Assembly (NCBI RefSeq): GCF_001613935.1
Contig: NZ_LQCI01000019.1
Location: forward strand, 1-37,482
DNA from: Amycolatopsis regifaucium
GTDB taxonomy: Bacteria > Actinomycetota > Actinomycetes > Mycobacteriales > Pseudonocardiaceae
Length of the DNA stretch: 37,482 bases
Direction: 5' to 3'
Shown: positions 1 to 7,992 of the stretch, one piece after another
Layout of the letters: every line of letters starts with the position of its first letter
Numbering within the stretch: the first letter of the stretch is position 1
Notes under the pieces: model-generated
Databases searched by the model: none
The model's input: only the letters and a program-made list of their open reading frames with translations
Told to the model about the DNA's origin: nothing
Position numbers and translations under genes: made by a program

Positions 1-386
1 ATCTTGGTCCATCCGTGGCTTACACGGTTGTCATGACACGGCCGCGCGGCGGGCGGACCGAGGTTGGCCGGAAGACTCCTGCTGGGTGTTGGCCATGGTC
101 CAGGCTAGGAAACTTGCCATCCACCCGTACGTCTGCAGCGTTCTGCAGATCTATGTCCATCTTACATTTTTCCAAGACCAGTACGCGGAGCATCGATTAG
201 TGTTCCAACGACCAGCCGCGAGGTCCATCTCAGCCACCCGCGATCACCACACCGCTGTGGCAACTGGGGTAGGCAGCCTCTGCTGCGTTCTGTTGAGCGT
301 CCAGTGACGCTGCGACGAGCGCTTACACAGTCACACCCATAAGGGATCGCCTCTGCTACGGGCCACGGCCACCATCTGGAGGACAA
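1..386. other. No gene recognised at left edge
   Basis: This stretch has only short reading frames on both strands, with atypical composition and no recognisable protein. It is less GC-rich than most of the window. Its right end must hold the promoter and leader of the secreted-protein gene starting at 387, and a GGAGG ribosome site sits just before that start. Confidence 0.5.
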
Positions 387-773
387 ATGAAACCACGCAA
401 AGCCACAACCGTCGCGGCGCTGGCGGCCGCTGCGCTCGTCTCTGTCCTGATGCTCAGCACACCCGCAGCGGCGTCGACCCTGGGCTCTGGCTATTCATGC
501 AGCCCCAACGGATCCGCGAGCCCGCGGACCTGCGTGGCCTTCAGCGGTGACAGCACCAGGGGCTACCGGGCCATAGCTGTCGGAACCGACTACTTCGGCC
601 ATGTAGATCTATGGGGTCCGGGGGTCTCGTTCCGTAATAGTCCGACCAGTTCCGATCCCTACACGGATCAGGAAGGGGCGCTTGGTTCCGGCTGGCTGTG
701 CGCTCACGGATGGGCGCACCTGTCCAACGGCAGCTACCTCGACATGGGAATGCCCTGCGTCTGGGTGCCCTAA
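387..773 (+). CDS. Small secreted four-cysteine protein, copy 1
   Basis: I do not recognise a named family. The 128-residue product has a Sec signal peptide: basic start (MKPRK), an Ala/Val/Leu-rich core to about residue 26 and a likely cleavage at AAA-S near residues 27-30. The mature part of about 98 residues has four cysteines (C38, C49, C105, C124) that recur in the next gene, which suggests two disulfides in an exported folded domain. Shared motifs are YFGHVDLWGPG (69-79), GWLCAHGWA (102-110) and the C-terminal DMGMPCVWVP. A GGAGG ribosome site precedes the ATG. The paralogue follows 22 bp downstream on the same strand, so the two are probably co-transcribed. Composition is less GC-biased than the core genes. 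Role unknown; an exported effector or surface protein is possible. Confidence 0.8.
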   Translation: MKPRKATTVAALAAAALVSVLMLSTPAAASTLGSGYSCSPNGSASPRTCVAFSGDSTRGYRAIAVGTDYFGHVDLWGPGVSFRNSPTSSDPYTDQEGALGSGWLCAHGWAHLSNGSYLDMGMPCVWVP

Positions 774-795
774 TTTCCGAATAACAGGAGACAGC

Positions 796-1167
796 ATGAA
801 ACTACGCACCACGACGGCCGCACTCTCCATGATTCTGATGGCATCGGCGCTCGCTGCCCCGGCACACGCGGCCAGGCAAACCGTATTCGACGACTTCAGG
901 TGTACCGGACCGGGAAGCGGTCTGACGACCTGTATCAGTTTTGTCGGTACGCGTAACAGTTACGCGGCCTTCGCCCGCGGAGCCGGGTACTTCGGCCACG
1001 TCGACTTGTGGGGGCCGGGAATCACCTTTAAGCAAACCGGCGACGAGAACAATCCCGTCATCCAGGGTGATGGCCTCGGTACCGGCTGGTTGTGTGCCCA
1101 CGGATGGGCGCCAGTCGGCTCCGGGCACTACGTCGACATGGGCTTCCCGTGCGTCTTCGTCCCCTGA
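796..1167 (+). CDS. Small secreted four-cysteine protein, copy 2
   Basis: This 123-residue protein is a tandem paralogue of the preceding gene. It has a signal peptide (MKLRTTTAAL, hydrophobic core, AHA-A site near residue 26) and keeps all four cysteines (C36, C46, C100, C119), plus YFGHVDLWGPG (65-75), GWLCAHGWA and DMGFPCVFVP at the C terminus. The ATG at 796 follows AGGAGA at a good distance; a longer in-frame extension upstream lies inside copy 1 and was rejected. The charged middle segment (about 80-95) is the least conserved. Duplication followed by divergence is the simplest origin. Function unknown. Confidence 0.8.
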   Translation: MKLRTTTAALSMILMASALAAPAHAARQTVFDDFRCTGPGSGLTTCISFVGTRNSYAAFARGAGYFGHVDLWGPGITFKQTGDENNPVIQGDGLGTGWLCAHGWAPVGSGHYVDMGFPCVFVP

Positions 1168-1364
1168 GGTCCCAGACTGACGTCGAGATCTCGCCAGAAC
1201 GCATGAATCCGCAGTCATGATCAGACCGGGACCAGGTGACCGACCGTGCCAGGTTGCGATACGCGGCGATTATCCGCCGATCTCGTGCGACATCGAGCAA
1301 TCTTCGCGAGCACGACCGCATCGTAACTGCATTTTCTCACTGGAATAACTTGCTTGGAGAAGCA

Positions 1365-1673
1365 GTGACAAATCACAGGAAAATCTACTTCGGCATAACC
1401 GTCCTTATGATCGCGATGGCGTCATTCGGTGCAAGCGCCACCGCGACTGCCACTCCTATGTCGGGATTCGCGACGCCATCTGTCTTGGGCGACAGGTCTC
1501 CCGGCGGGCTTACGACTGTCGATGATTGGAAAGAATCTACATACCATCATGAGATGGCAGAGTGCGTTCACTGGAAAACGATTCACGAGCAACTTGGAAC
1601 CTGGGTGCAACCGGACGGAAAATACTGCTACAAGGCAGTCAATGGGCAATTCTTCTTTGAGTACTGGGAATGA
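1365..1673 (+). CDS. Small secreted protein, unknown
   Basis: The GTG at 1365 follows a TTGGAGA ribosome site by about 6 bases and yields 102 residues. The first 30 are a signal peptide: MTNHRK, then a hydrophobic run, then an Ala/Thr-rich cleavage region ending ATATATP. The mature protein is acidic and aromatic-rich, with two cysteines (C67, C88) and a C-terminal FFFEYWE. It resembles neither tandem neighbour in sequence, but all three are small exported proteins on the same strand in a less GC-rich block. Family and function are unknown. A start at 1236 would add 43 residues ahead of the signal peptide and is unlikely. Confidence 0.65.
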   Translation: MTNHRKIYFGITVLMIAMASFGASATATATPMSGFATPSVLGDRSPGGLTTVDDWKESTYHHEMAECVHWKTIHEQLGTWVQPDGKYCYKAVNGQFFFEYWE

Positions 1674-2014
1674 CCTATTGACGCTGGCCACTTGGCCGTC
1701 AGCGCTGACGAGCACACCTTCTTCGAGATGCCTCGCGCTCCTGAGAATAGCCCTGTTACAGCTTGAACGCGATCCGGCCGCAGTCCGCGCAGTCGACGGC
1801 TGAGGTCGAACGTTACCGGCACGCTGAAGCCGGTGAGATTGTCGCCGACGGGATCGATCTTGTAGCGCGGTCTTCCGCGTGCCCAAGCTGGTCCCGCTCC
1901 GTTCGGTCCTTTGCGCGAGCGGCCACAGTCGACAGGTCGTGTTCGTCGAACCCTTGGTGTACAGCCAACGGGTTATCAAGGCTATCAACGCGGTCTTCAG
2001 CAACGGTGAGGAGA
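1674..2014. other. Intergenic, no intact gene
   Basis: Only short or low-quality frames occur on either strand. Codon use is inconsistent, as expected for decayed DNA next to the frameshifted HTH gene on its right. Nothing here could be named. Confidence 0.45.
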
Positions 2015-2282
2015 TCAGCTCTCGGCGATCGCCCGCGCCGCGGCCTTGATCTCGATCAGGCCCTTCGGTGTGCAGGCGAAGATGTCGCACAGCGCGGCGA
2101 ACACATCCATCGACAGCCGCAGTGGCGGCGTCGTGGCGAGCGGTAGATCTGCTCGCGAGACAGCACAATCCCGCGTTCTGCCAAGGGCTTGACCAGATCC
2201 GAGGTCTGGAACACCCCACGCTCGGCCATCCGCATACGCAGATGCCACTGAAGGTGATTTTCTTGGTCACGGCGCTCTCCAC
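2015..2282 (-). pseudogene. XRE-type HTH regulator, two frameshifts
   Basis: Joining three reading frames restores an HTH protein of about 89 residues. A GTG at 2282 reads MESAVTKKITF. The frame then shifts near 2250 into QWHLRMRMAERGVFQTSDL and on to LAERGIVLSREQIYR. It shifts again near 2140 into LATTPPLRLSMDVFAALCD, and continues to the stop with CTPKGLIEIKAAARAIAES. Each junction is explained by one missing base. The restored sequence matches the small Cro/C1-like HTH proteins that often sit beside tyrosine recombinases in actinomycetes. Real decay is likely because neighbouring DNA is also eroded, but two sequencing errors cannot be excluded. Confidence 0.7.
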
Positions 2283-2284
2283 AT

Positions 2285-2364
2285 GAACGGCCCGAAGGCG
2301 CCAAGTCCTGTTGCATCAACCGGTTCCGGTACTCGTCCGACACATCGGTGTAGATCGAGGTCAT
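2285..2364 (-). pseudogene. Possible tyrosine-recombinase C-terminal remnant
   Basis: Immediately upstream of the HTH pseudogene, in the same direction, a fragment reads TSIYTDVSDEYRNRLMQQDL. The Y-T-D-V context followed by a charged helix resembles the end of a phage-type integrase, where the catalytic tyrosine lies close to the C terminus. The rest of the enzyme is not readable in any frame out to 2500. The assignment rests on about 20 residues and on the usual integrase-HTH pairing. Confidence 0.35.
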
Positions 2365-2525
2365 ACTGGGATATTGCGGAAGTCGGCGAAGCTGGTCTCA
2401 GCGCTGACTTCATTTTCTCCCGGCAACTTCGTCTCGGATGCATTGGTGAAGCGAGATCGAGACAGGGAGCCGAGCGACATCGCTCATTGGGCCTGCCTCG
2501 TTGATCAGCTACATGCGCGCGTCGG

Positions 2526-3077
2526 TCATGATGCCCGGCCGCCGAAGTACCAGCTGTGTACCTCGATGTCGGCGTACCGATCCGTAGTCAGGATGGAACG
2601 TGCCGTTGCCGGGTCCGGTGCCCGAACCAGCGCCGCCGTGCCCAGCCAGGTGACGCCGTCGTCGGACAACAACGGCCCATACGCGACCAGTTCATCCTCG
2701 TCGGGTGGTGCTGAGAGGTCGGCCGCCTGCCCCGTGCCGAGGCCGAGCACCAGGTACCGGTTGCCACTGACCGGGCCGCCGGGGAAGTCCCACATTGTGC
2801 GCCCCAGCATGTTGCGCCACCGGCGCAGCAGCACGTCCCGGTACACCCCAGCCTGATAGTTCGGCTCGTCGAAGGCGAACGCGCGGGCGGCAACGGGATC
2901 GGCCAGGTCGACGATGTGCACGCTGCCGGTTGGCGTGTCTCCATCGGCGGCGAGGGTCGGGCCACGGGCGATCATCTCCTGTGCATACCGGTCCATGTAG
3001 GACCAATGCTCTTCCCGCAGCTCGTCGCGCCGCGCAGCGGAGCCGGTCCGGTCGCGGTGGTAACAGAAGAACTCCAT
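2526..3077 (-). CDS. YCII-related domain protein
   Basis: The 183-residue product looks like a duplicated YCII (YciI-like) domain. The first half begins MEFFCYHRDRTGS and runs through EEHWSYMDRYAQEMIARGPTL to a FDEPNYQAGVYRDVLLRRW segment. The second half has a parallel layout (YGPLLSDDGVTWLGTAALV and DRYADIEVHSWYFGGR). YCII domains are small ferredoxin-like folds with a conserved His, found alone or fused to regulatory or peroxidase-like enzymes; no catalytic role can be assigned here. The ATG at 3077 fits the domain start better than the in-frame TTG at 3098. It is an intact gene between two decayed ones. Confidence 0.7.
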   Translation of the reverse strand: MEFFCYHRDRTGSAARRDELREEHWSYMDRYAQEMIARGPTLAADGDTPTGSVHIVDLADPVAARAFAFDEPNYQAGVYRDVLLRRWRNMLGRTMWDFPGGPVSGNRYLVLGLGTGQAADLSAPPDEDELVAYGPLLSDDGVTWLGTAALVRAPDPATARSILTTDRYADIEVHSWYFGGRAS

Positions 3078-3361
3078 GCCCCAAGTCTGCCCCGCCAACG
3101 GATCGCCATGGTGATGTCGACGTGGTTGCCGACGCCTGGCGGCCTCGGGACTGCCACGAGCCTGAGACCGATCTTGGTGACGCCCTGTGAGACAACAGCC
3201 AGAACCGCCGAGCGCAGGGAGATCAACATGTCAGCGGCGATAAGACCCTGCACTGGCGCTGTAGGTTCCCATCCTCATGGCGCTCGTCGAGCGCAGCAAC
3301 CGCCGTCATTCGAAGACGCGGTCGCACCAATGAATCAGCAGCGTCCGCTCGTGCCGATAGT

Positions 3362-3800
3362 GGGGGCTGGAAATACCGGCCGTTCCTGGTCGGCGGCTCG
3401 ATCGTGATCACTGTCGGGTTAGCCTGCTGGACGCGAGTTCGACATCCTTCGTGGTCGCGCTCGACCTCGTCGTGCTCGGAATCGGTGTCGGCATGATCAT
3501 GCAGCTTCTGTGACCGTCGCGCAGAACGCCGTGACCGAAGCCGACCTCGGGGCCGCTGTCGATTCGCGGCCTTGGCATGTCGCTCGGGGTAGCGGTTTAC
3601 GGCAACATCCTCAGCCGCGAACTGGCGGGCAATCCCGTGACGCCCGCGACCACCGCTAACGCGGTCCCGGACATGCTGGTCTGGACCATCCCCCTGGCGG
3701 CGGTCCTGCTGCTGAACCTCTTCCTCCCCACACAGAACGCGGCCCGAGCCACCGCGGCGGCGGCCATCTTGGTCTCGAAAGCGCCTGAGCGTCCCTGTTG
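3362..3800 (+). pseudogene. DHA2-family MFS exporter, C-terminal relic
   Basis: Pieces of an EmrB/QacA-type 14-helix exporter can be read in order across several frames: GWKYRPFLVGGSIVITVGL (about 3365-3424), ALDLVVLGIGVGMIMQ (about 3456-3505), VTVAQNAVTEADLGAA (from 3510) and SIRGLGMSLGVAVYGNIL (from about 3559), then a final helix ending NLFLPTQ. These correspond to the last third of the family, including the helix 12-14 region, and at least three frameshifts separate them. The N-terminal two thirds are absent. It is not a recent copy of the intact DHA2 gene at 11984-13558, whose matching segment is clearly different. Confidence 0.7.
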
Positions 3801-3857
3801 GGGCCATATCATGGGTTCTTCCCAGTCGGGCGCGTCGCTCGGCGATCTCTGGACAGC

Positions 3858-5066
3858 TCATACCCCGGACGTGCGCTCCTGACGGGGCTCCGCCACGACG
3901 TGGGCCTGTTCGCGCCGTCGATGCTTCCGGGCGGTGAGCCGCCGATCCAGCACCGTGGTGGCGACCGCCGTCAGCGTGATCGCGGCCGTGCAGATGAGAA
4001 GTGCGCGGCCCCCGAGTTCAGCCGCGGCGCCGGCGAGAGCCGCGCCCAGAGCGGCCATCGCGACCTTCAAGCCGGCGCTGGTGACGAATACTTGTGCCCG
4101 GGCGCCCGGTGGCGCGTAGCGGGTGCGAGCGGTGAGGGTGGCGGTGAACGATGTCGCGTTCACCAGTCCAAGCACGGCGAAGCCGGTAATAGCCGTCGGA
4201 TAGCTCGTGGTGAGGGCACACAACACGGTGACCACGGCCAGGGAGGCGAACAGCCGCACCGCCAGGATCTCTGGTTCACCCCGCAACGGCCACGCGGTCA
4301 CCAAGGCCGAGCCCGCAAGACCGCCCGCCCCGTAGGCGACGGTCAGCGCCGCGCCCGCGGTGGCGCTGTCGTACAGCTCATGCCCCAGTGCCACGGCCAC
4401 GACCGGCAAAGCTCCCAACTGGACCGCGGACAGCAGCGTCAGCACCGTCACCCGCCGCAGTGGCGGCACAGCCACCAAACTCTTCAATCCCGCCCTCAGC
4501 CCCACCGGGTCCCGATGCGCTGGTGTGTCACCGAGAGGCAACGTCAAGATCAGCGCGGACGCGACGAGAGTCGCCGCGGCCAGGCCCAGAACGGCGGGGA
4601 GCGGGCCGGTCAGGCCGGCGAGCCCCGCGACCGCGGCGGGGCCCGCCGTTCCGCCGATTCCGTAGGAGAGCGCATCCCAGCCTTGGTTGCGTCTACTCGC
4701 GCCCAGATCGTCCAACACGCTACTCAGCCCGCCGGTCAGCAACGGCCCGCAGCAGCCCGCCACCCCGACCGCGAGAAGCGCCACGATCGCGGGCAACCGG
4801 GTGATCGCCAGCGCGCCACCCGACAAGGCGATTCCGTAGAGCAGATAAGCCCCCGCGAGTAGGCGGGGCCGCTGTATCGCCTTGTCCAACCGCGCCGCCA
4901 GCCAGGGACCCAGCAGGTGCGGCGCGTTGAGCGCGGCGATGAGCAGTCCGCCCATGACCGCAGGCAGACGCTGGTGCGCCGCGAGCAGGACGAGGCCGAC
5001 CGTGGCGCCGCTGTCGGCACCGCGAACCAGCACCGCGGCCGTGAGATACCTGGCCAACCCGGACAT
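3858..5066 (-). CDS. MFS transporter
   Basis: This 402-residue membrane protein has about 12 hydrophobic helices and the two-halves layout of the major facilitator superfamily. The loop after helix 2 reads GPWLAARLDKAIQRPRL, a degenerate form of the MFS motif A. The tail after the last helix is basic and hydrophilic (DRRLTARKHRRREQ). It is likely a drug or metabolite exporter of the inner membrane. The ATG at 5066 faces a CGNR-type regulator across a short gap containing a perfect dyad, so control by that neighbour is the natural inference. The substrate cannot be read from the sequence. Confidence 0.85.
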   Translation of the reverse strand: MSGLARYLTAAVLVRGADSGATVGLVLLAAHQRLPAVMGGLLIAALNAPHLLGPWLAARLDKAIQRPRLLAGAYLLYGIALSGGALAITRLPAIVALLAVGVAGCCGPLLTGGLSSVLDDLGASRRNQGWDALSYGIGGTAGPAAVAGLAGLTGPLPAVLGLAAATLVASALILTLPLGDTPAHRDPVGLRAGLKSLVAVPPLRRVTVLTLLSAVQLGALPVVAVALGHELYDSATAGAALTVAYGAGGLAGSALVTAWPLRGEPEILAVRLFASLAVVTVLCALTTSYPTAITGFAVLGLVNATSFTATLTARTRYAPPGARAQVFVTSAGLKVAMAALGAALAGAAAELGGRALLICTAAITLTAVATTVLDRRLTARKHRRREQAHVVAEPRQERTSGV

Positions 5067-5073
5067 TCCGCCT

Positions 5074-5098
5074 CCGTCACCCCATTAACAGGTGACGG
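5074..5098. promoter_or_regulatory. Dyad operator 1 in MFS/CGNR gap
   Basis: A perfect 8-base inverted repeat, CCGTCACC - 9 bases - GGTGACGG, fills the gap between the divergent MFS and CGNR genes. The inner GTCACC-N9-GGTGAC is repeated at 5119. The position and symmetry suggest a dimeric repressor site. Confidence 0.6.
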
Positions 5099-5118
5099 CA
5101 ACACTGGCACATGGCCAA

Positions 5119-5139
5119 GTCACCGGTCAATATGGTGAC
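5119..5139. promoter_or_regulatory. Dyad operator 2, same arms and spacing
   Basis: GTCACC - 9 bases - GGTGAC, the same arms and spacer length as the dyad at 5074, centred 43 bp away. It ends immediately before the GTG at 5140. This favours 5140 as the true regulator start, since the upstream GTG at 5092 would place both arms inside the coding region. Confidence 0.55.
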
Positions 5140-5694
5140 GTGTTCACCTTCCTCAGCGGCAGCCCGTGCCTGGATCTGACGACAACCCTGCAGGTCCGAC
5201 ACCAGAACAGCCCGCGAGAGCTGCTGGCCGCTCCCGCCGACGTCACCCGCTGGTTGGAGCAGGCCGGTCTCGGCGCCGGAATCGCCGTCGACACCGAAGG
5301 GCTCCGTCGAACCATCGCCCTGCGCGAAGTCGTCAATCGTCTTTGCCGGGGGACCGGCCGGGCCGGGGACCGCGCCGCTCTCAACGCCGCGGCGGCGTCT
5401 CCTCCGCTGATACCCCAGTGGACGGGTGACACCGTCGAGTTCCGAGGCGATCTTCAGCAGGCCCTTTCCACTCTCGCCCGCGACGCCATCACCCTGTTGG
5501 CAAACAGGAAAACGGGCCGGATCCGAGAGTGCGACCACCCCGACTGCAGCCGGCTCTTCCTGGACTCCTCCCGCTCCGGCCGCCGCCGCTGGTGCGGAAT
5601 GAGCAGCTGCGGAACCAAAGCGAAATCAGCTGACTACCGACGCCGGAATAGCGACCGGGCCCGCCGAACCGGGGACCATCTCCGCGCGGAATGA
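5140..5694 (+). CDS. CGNR zinc-finger/ABATE-domain regulator
   Basis: This is a two-domain regulator. The N-terminal ABATE-type domain starts with the typical FLSGSPCLDL and continues through a helical region. The C-terminal treble-clef zinc finger has its four cysteines in CDHPDCSRLFLD and WCGMSSCGTKAK. The last motif reads CGTK where the family name motif is CGNR. Such proteins are thought to be DNA-binding regulators. From the GTG at 5140 the product is 184 residues and begins VFTFLSG, matching the family's usual start; the GTG at 5092 would add 16 residues. It is divergent from the MFS gene and flanked by twin dyads, so it probably represses itself and the transporter. Confidence 0.8.
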   Translation: MFTFLSGSPCLDLTTTLQVRHQNSPRELLAAPADVTRWLEQAGLGAGIAVDTEGLRRTIALREVVNRLCRGTGRAGDRAALNAAAASPPLIPQWTGDTVEFRGDLQQALSTLARDAITLLANRKTGRIRECDHPDCSRLFLDSSRSGRRRWCGMSSCGTKAKSADYRRRNSDRARRTGDHLRAE

Positions 5695-5943
5695 CTCTTC
5701 ACCTGCCGGCCTTTTTCGCGGGTACATGCAGTACCGACCGCTAGCCGAGCCGCCGGGATCCGCGGTGCGGATCGCTGCCGCAGTCAGCGCGCCCCAGTCG
5801 GTGAGGTTGACGCGCATCAGCTCGTCTGGGTGGCCCCTGCTGCCGCCACCGAAACGGAGCCTGATCTTCGGCAATCCTGCCGGGCTGGCGCCAGGCCCGT
5901 GCCGACGCGTCCCGCGAGTGGCGGACGGCTGCTGGGCTCCGGG
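5695..5943. other. Intergenic, nothing recognised
   Basis: Between the convergent regulator and acetyltransferase genes there is about 250 bp without a convincing gene. A minus-strand frame of 82 codons (5626-5874) overlaps the regulator and matches no family I know. Confidence 0.4.
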
Positions 5944-6477
5944 TCAGTCCGGCGACAGGAACACGACGATGTCGGTTTCCTTGCCCGGCCGGGGCTCGGG
6001 TTCACGCCATCCGATCCGGCGGTAGAAGGCGAGCGTGTCGTGGGCTTGATGCCAGGTCAGCAGCCAGGCGCGAGCGCCGGGTGCGGTGGCGGTGAGATCC
6101 GACAGCAGTCGCCGTCCGAGTCCGGTCCCGCGGGCGCGGGGACGCACCCCGAGTTCGTCGATCTCGAACGCTCCGACCAGCAGTTCACCGACCCGGTCGA
6201 GGCCGAGCCGCTCGGTGACCTTGGAGTAGGCGCGATCGGTCCGAAATGGAGCCGAGGTGGTCCATCCGGTAACGAAGCCGTCTACCTCGCCGGTGTCGGA
6301 AAACGCCAGGATGGCACGGAAGCCGGGACGCTGGGCATCTGCCTTCAGCCGCTCCCGAAACGCCGACCGGGTTTCGGCCGGGTCCTGGTGTTCCCACGGC
6401 GGAGTGGTGAAGACGTCGACGTAGGCGTCGACGAGCTTGTCCGCGACGGTCACGACATCGGAGCCGAAGTACCTCAT
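5944..6477 (-). CDS. GNAT-family N-acetyltransferase
   Basis: The 177-residue product has the GNAT order: an N-terminal helix pair, a central strand region (GFRAILAFSDTGEVDGFVTG), then ELGVRPRARGTGLGRRLL. The latter carries the acetyl-CoA pyrophosphate-binding R-G-x-G-x-G loop at about 116-121. A C-terminal AFYRRIGW segment is typical of strand 6 and the family's substrate-site aromatic. It transfers an acetyl group from acetyl-CoA to an amine; the substrate is unknown. The ATG at 6477 (MRYFGSD) was chosen because the upstream extension to 6555 is not family-like. It stands alone, convergent with the CGNR gene. Confidence 0.85.
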   Translation of the reverse strand: MRYFGSDVVTVADKLVDAYVDVFTTPPWEHQDPAETRSAFRERLKADAQRPGFRAILAFSDTGEVDGFVTGWTTSAPFRTDRAYSKVTERLGLDRVGELLVGAFEIDELGVRPRARGTGLGRRLLSDLTATAPGARAWLLTWHQAHDTLAFYRRIGWREPEPRPGKETDIVVFLSPD

Positions 6478-6987
6478 GGTGACTGAAGATACCGACACAA
6501 CCTGACTGATTCCCGCACGCCGGACGACATCGACTTCGAGTCCGTCGGCGGCCACGAGCGCACCGCGAGCCGGACACGCTCGATCCCGCTGTCACCGATT
6601 CCGCCAACCAGGTCCGGGCAACTTCGTCCGTTCGCGTCCGGATCTTTGCGACCCACAGCTCAGCGGATCGTTCTGCCCCAAAGTGCGAGCGGACAGGACA
6701 ACCACCTTGATGTCGTTGGCCAAGCACCAGGTCCGGATAGGTGGTATTCCGGATCGGATATCGGGCCGTCTCGCTGACTGATACCGGGTCGGCGAGCAGG
6801 CCGTTCGAGCCAGCGTCTGCCGTGTTCCGGAAAGGAACATCCCTTGTGCTGAGGCCGTGGGTTGACGTCAGAGGGGTGGCGAGCTGGACGACGGTGGACC
6901 AGACGGGACGTCTGGGCCCGCGCTCGCAGCAGTTCTCACCCGCGAGTGCGGGTCGGCGTCGAACCCGGCACTGGCCGCGGAGGCGGT
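6478..6987. other. Intergenic, no recognisable gene
   Basis: About 500 bp between two minus-strand genes. Several overlapping frames exist but none has a recognisable domain or ribosome site. A minus-strand fragment near 6560-6700 has coding-like composition (for example WVAKIRTRTDEVARTWLAE) without a start or stop that makes a gene, so it may be a relic. Confidence 0.4.
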
Positions 6988-7992
6988 TCAGCCGGTGACG
7001 GTCACCCCCTCTGGCTGTTGCCCGACCGGTACGGTGAGAACCGGCTTCGAAGTGGCGGTGTCTATGACCGACATCGTGTTCGAGGCGGTATTGGTGATGT
7101 AGACGAAGCTGTTGTCGGGGGCGGCGGCGGCTCCCTCCGGCCTTCGGTTCACCGCTGCTGTGGTGGTGTTACTCGCGCTGGGGAAGTTGATGACCGAGAT
7201 GGTGTCGGCACCGGCGTTCGCCACGTAGACGACCTCGCGTGGCGTCACCGACAGGCCCATGGGCGCGTCGCCGACGGGGATCGTGCCGATGGGGCGGCCG
7301 GTGGTGGTCCCGACGACGGTGACCGTGTCGTCACCGGTGTTCGCGACGAACAGCCGGTCCCCGCGCGGTCCGGCGGCGATGCCCGCCGGAAAACGGCCGA
7401 CCGGGATCGTGCCGATGGGCTTGTTGATCCTTGTGTCGATCACCGTCACGCTGCCCGCGCCGTTGTTCGTGACATAAACGCGGCTGCCGTCCGGGCTGAC
7501 GATCGGTGTATGCGGGAATCGGCCGACCGGGATTTCGCCGACCGGTTTCTGGGTGGTGATGTCCAGCACCGTGACCGAGTCGGAACCGAAGTTCGCGACG
7601 TAGGCGTAGGTGTCCGTGGCCGCCACGCCGAATGGTTTGTCCCCTACGGGGGTGGTGGCGATGACGAGCTGAGTGCGAGTGTCCAGAACGGACACGGAAT
7701 CCGACTGCTCGTTGGTGACGTAGACACGGTCGCCGTCCGGCGTGGCGCCGACCCCCACCGGGCCGTCACCGACGCCGACGGTCGCGATCACCTCGCCCAG
7801 CCGGGTGTCGTACACGGTGACGTTGTCGGATCCGGTGTTGGCGACGAACACCAGAACCTGGGGCGGGTAGGCGGCGGCCGGCAGTTGAGCTGTCAGGGCG
7901 ATGGTGACCACCAGTACCGTGGCTACGGTTCGGATGCGTGAAGTGAAGACCCGCCCAAAGTTGGGCGTACGCCTTCTCCGGAGAGCAGGCAT
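6988..7992 (-). CDS. Secreted YVTN-type beta-propeller protein
   Basis: This 334-residue protein begins with a long basic signal peptide (to about residue 41) and then consists almost entirely of YVTN-family repeats of about 42 residues. Each repeat has a [VF]YVTN or VYVAN strand, an SVTVID-type strand, and an IPVG-x-x-P-x-G turn. About seven repeats are visible, enough for one closed seven-bladed propeller. Such propellers are exported and often act as surface or binding scaffolds; no catalytic residues are evident. The ATG at 7992 has a GAGGAG ribosome site about 7 bases upstream. No anchor or second domain is present, so it is probably released or loosely wall-associated. Confidence 0.9.
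   Translation of the reverse strand: MPALRRRRTPNFGRVFTSRIRTVATVLVVTIALTAQLPAAAYPPQVLVFVANTGSDNVTVYDTRLGEVIATVGVGDGPVGVGATPDGDRVYVTNEQSDSVSVLDTRTQLVIATTPVGDKPFGVAATDTYAYVANFGSDSVTVLDITTQKPVGEIPVGRFPHTPIVSPDGSRVYVTNNGAGSVTVIDTRINKPIGTIPVGRFPAGIAAGPRGDRLFVANTGDDTVTVVGTTTGRPIGTIPVGDAPMGLSVTPREVVYVANAGADTISVINFPSASNTTTAAVNRRPEGAAAAPDNSFVYITNTASNTMSVIDTATSKPVLTVPVGQQPEGVTVTG

Noticed and set aside
1422..2282. Long minus-strand frame over the small secreted gene
   Set aside because: It contains the start of the HTH relic, but beyond the first frameshift the translation has no family features and runs antisense to the gene at 1365.
6560..6730. Lsr2-like fragment (IRTWCLANDIKVV) on the minus strand
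   Set aside because: Resemblance to the Lsr2 DNA-binding end covers about a dozen residues and lacks the R-G-R motif; too weak to call.
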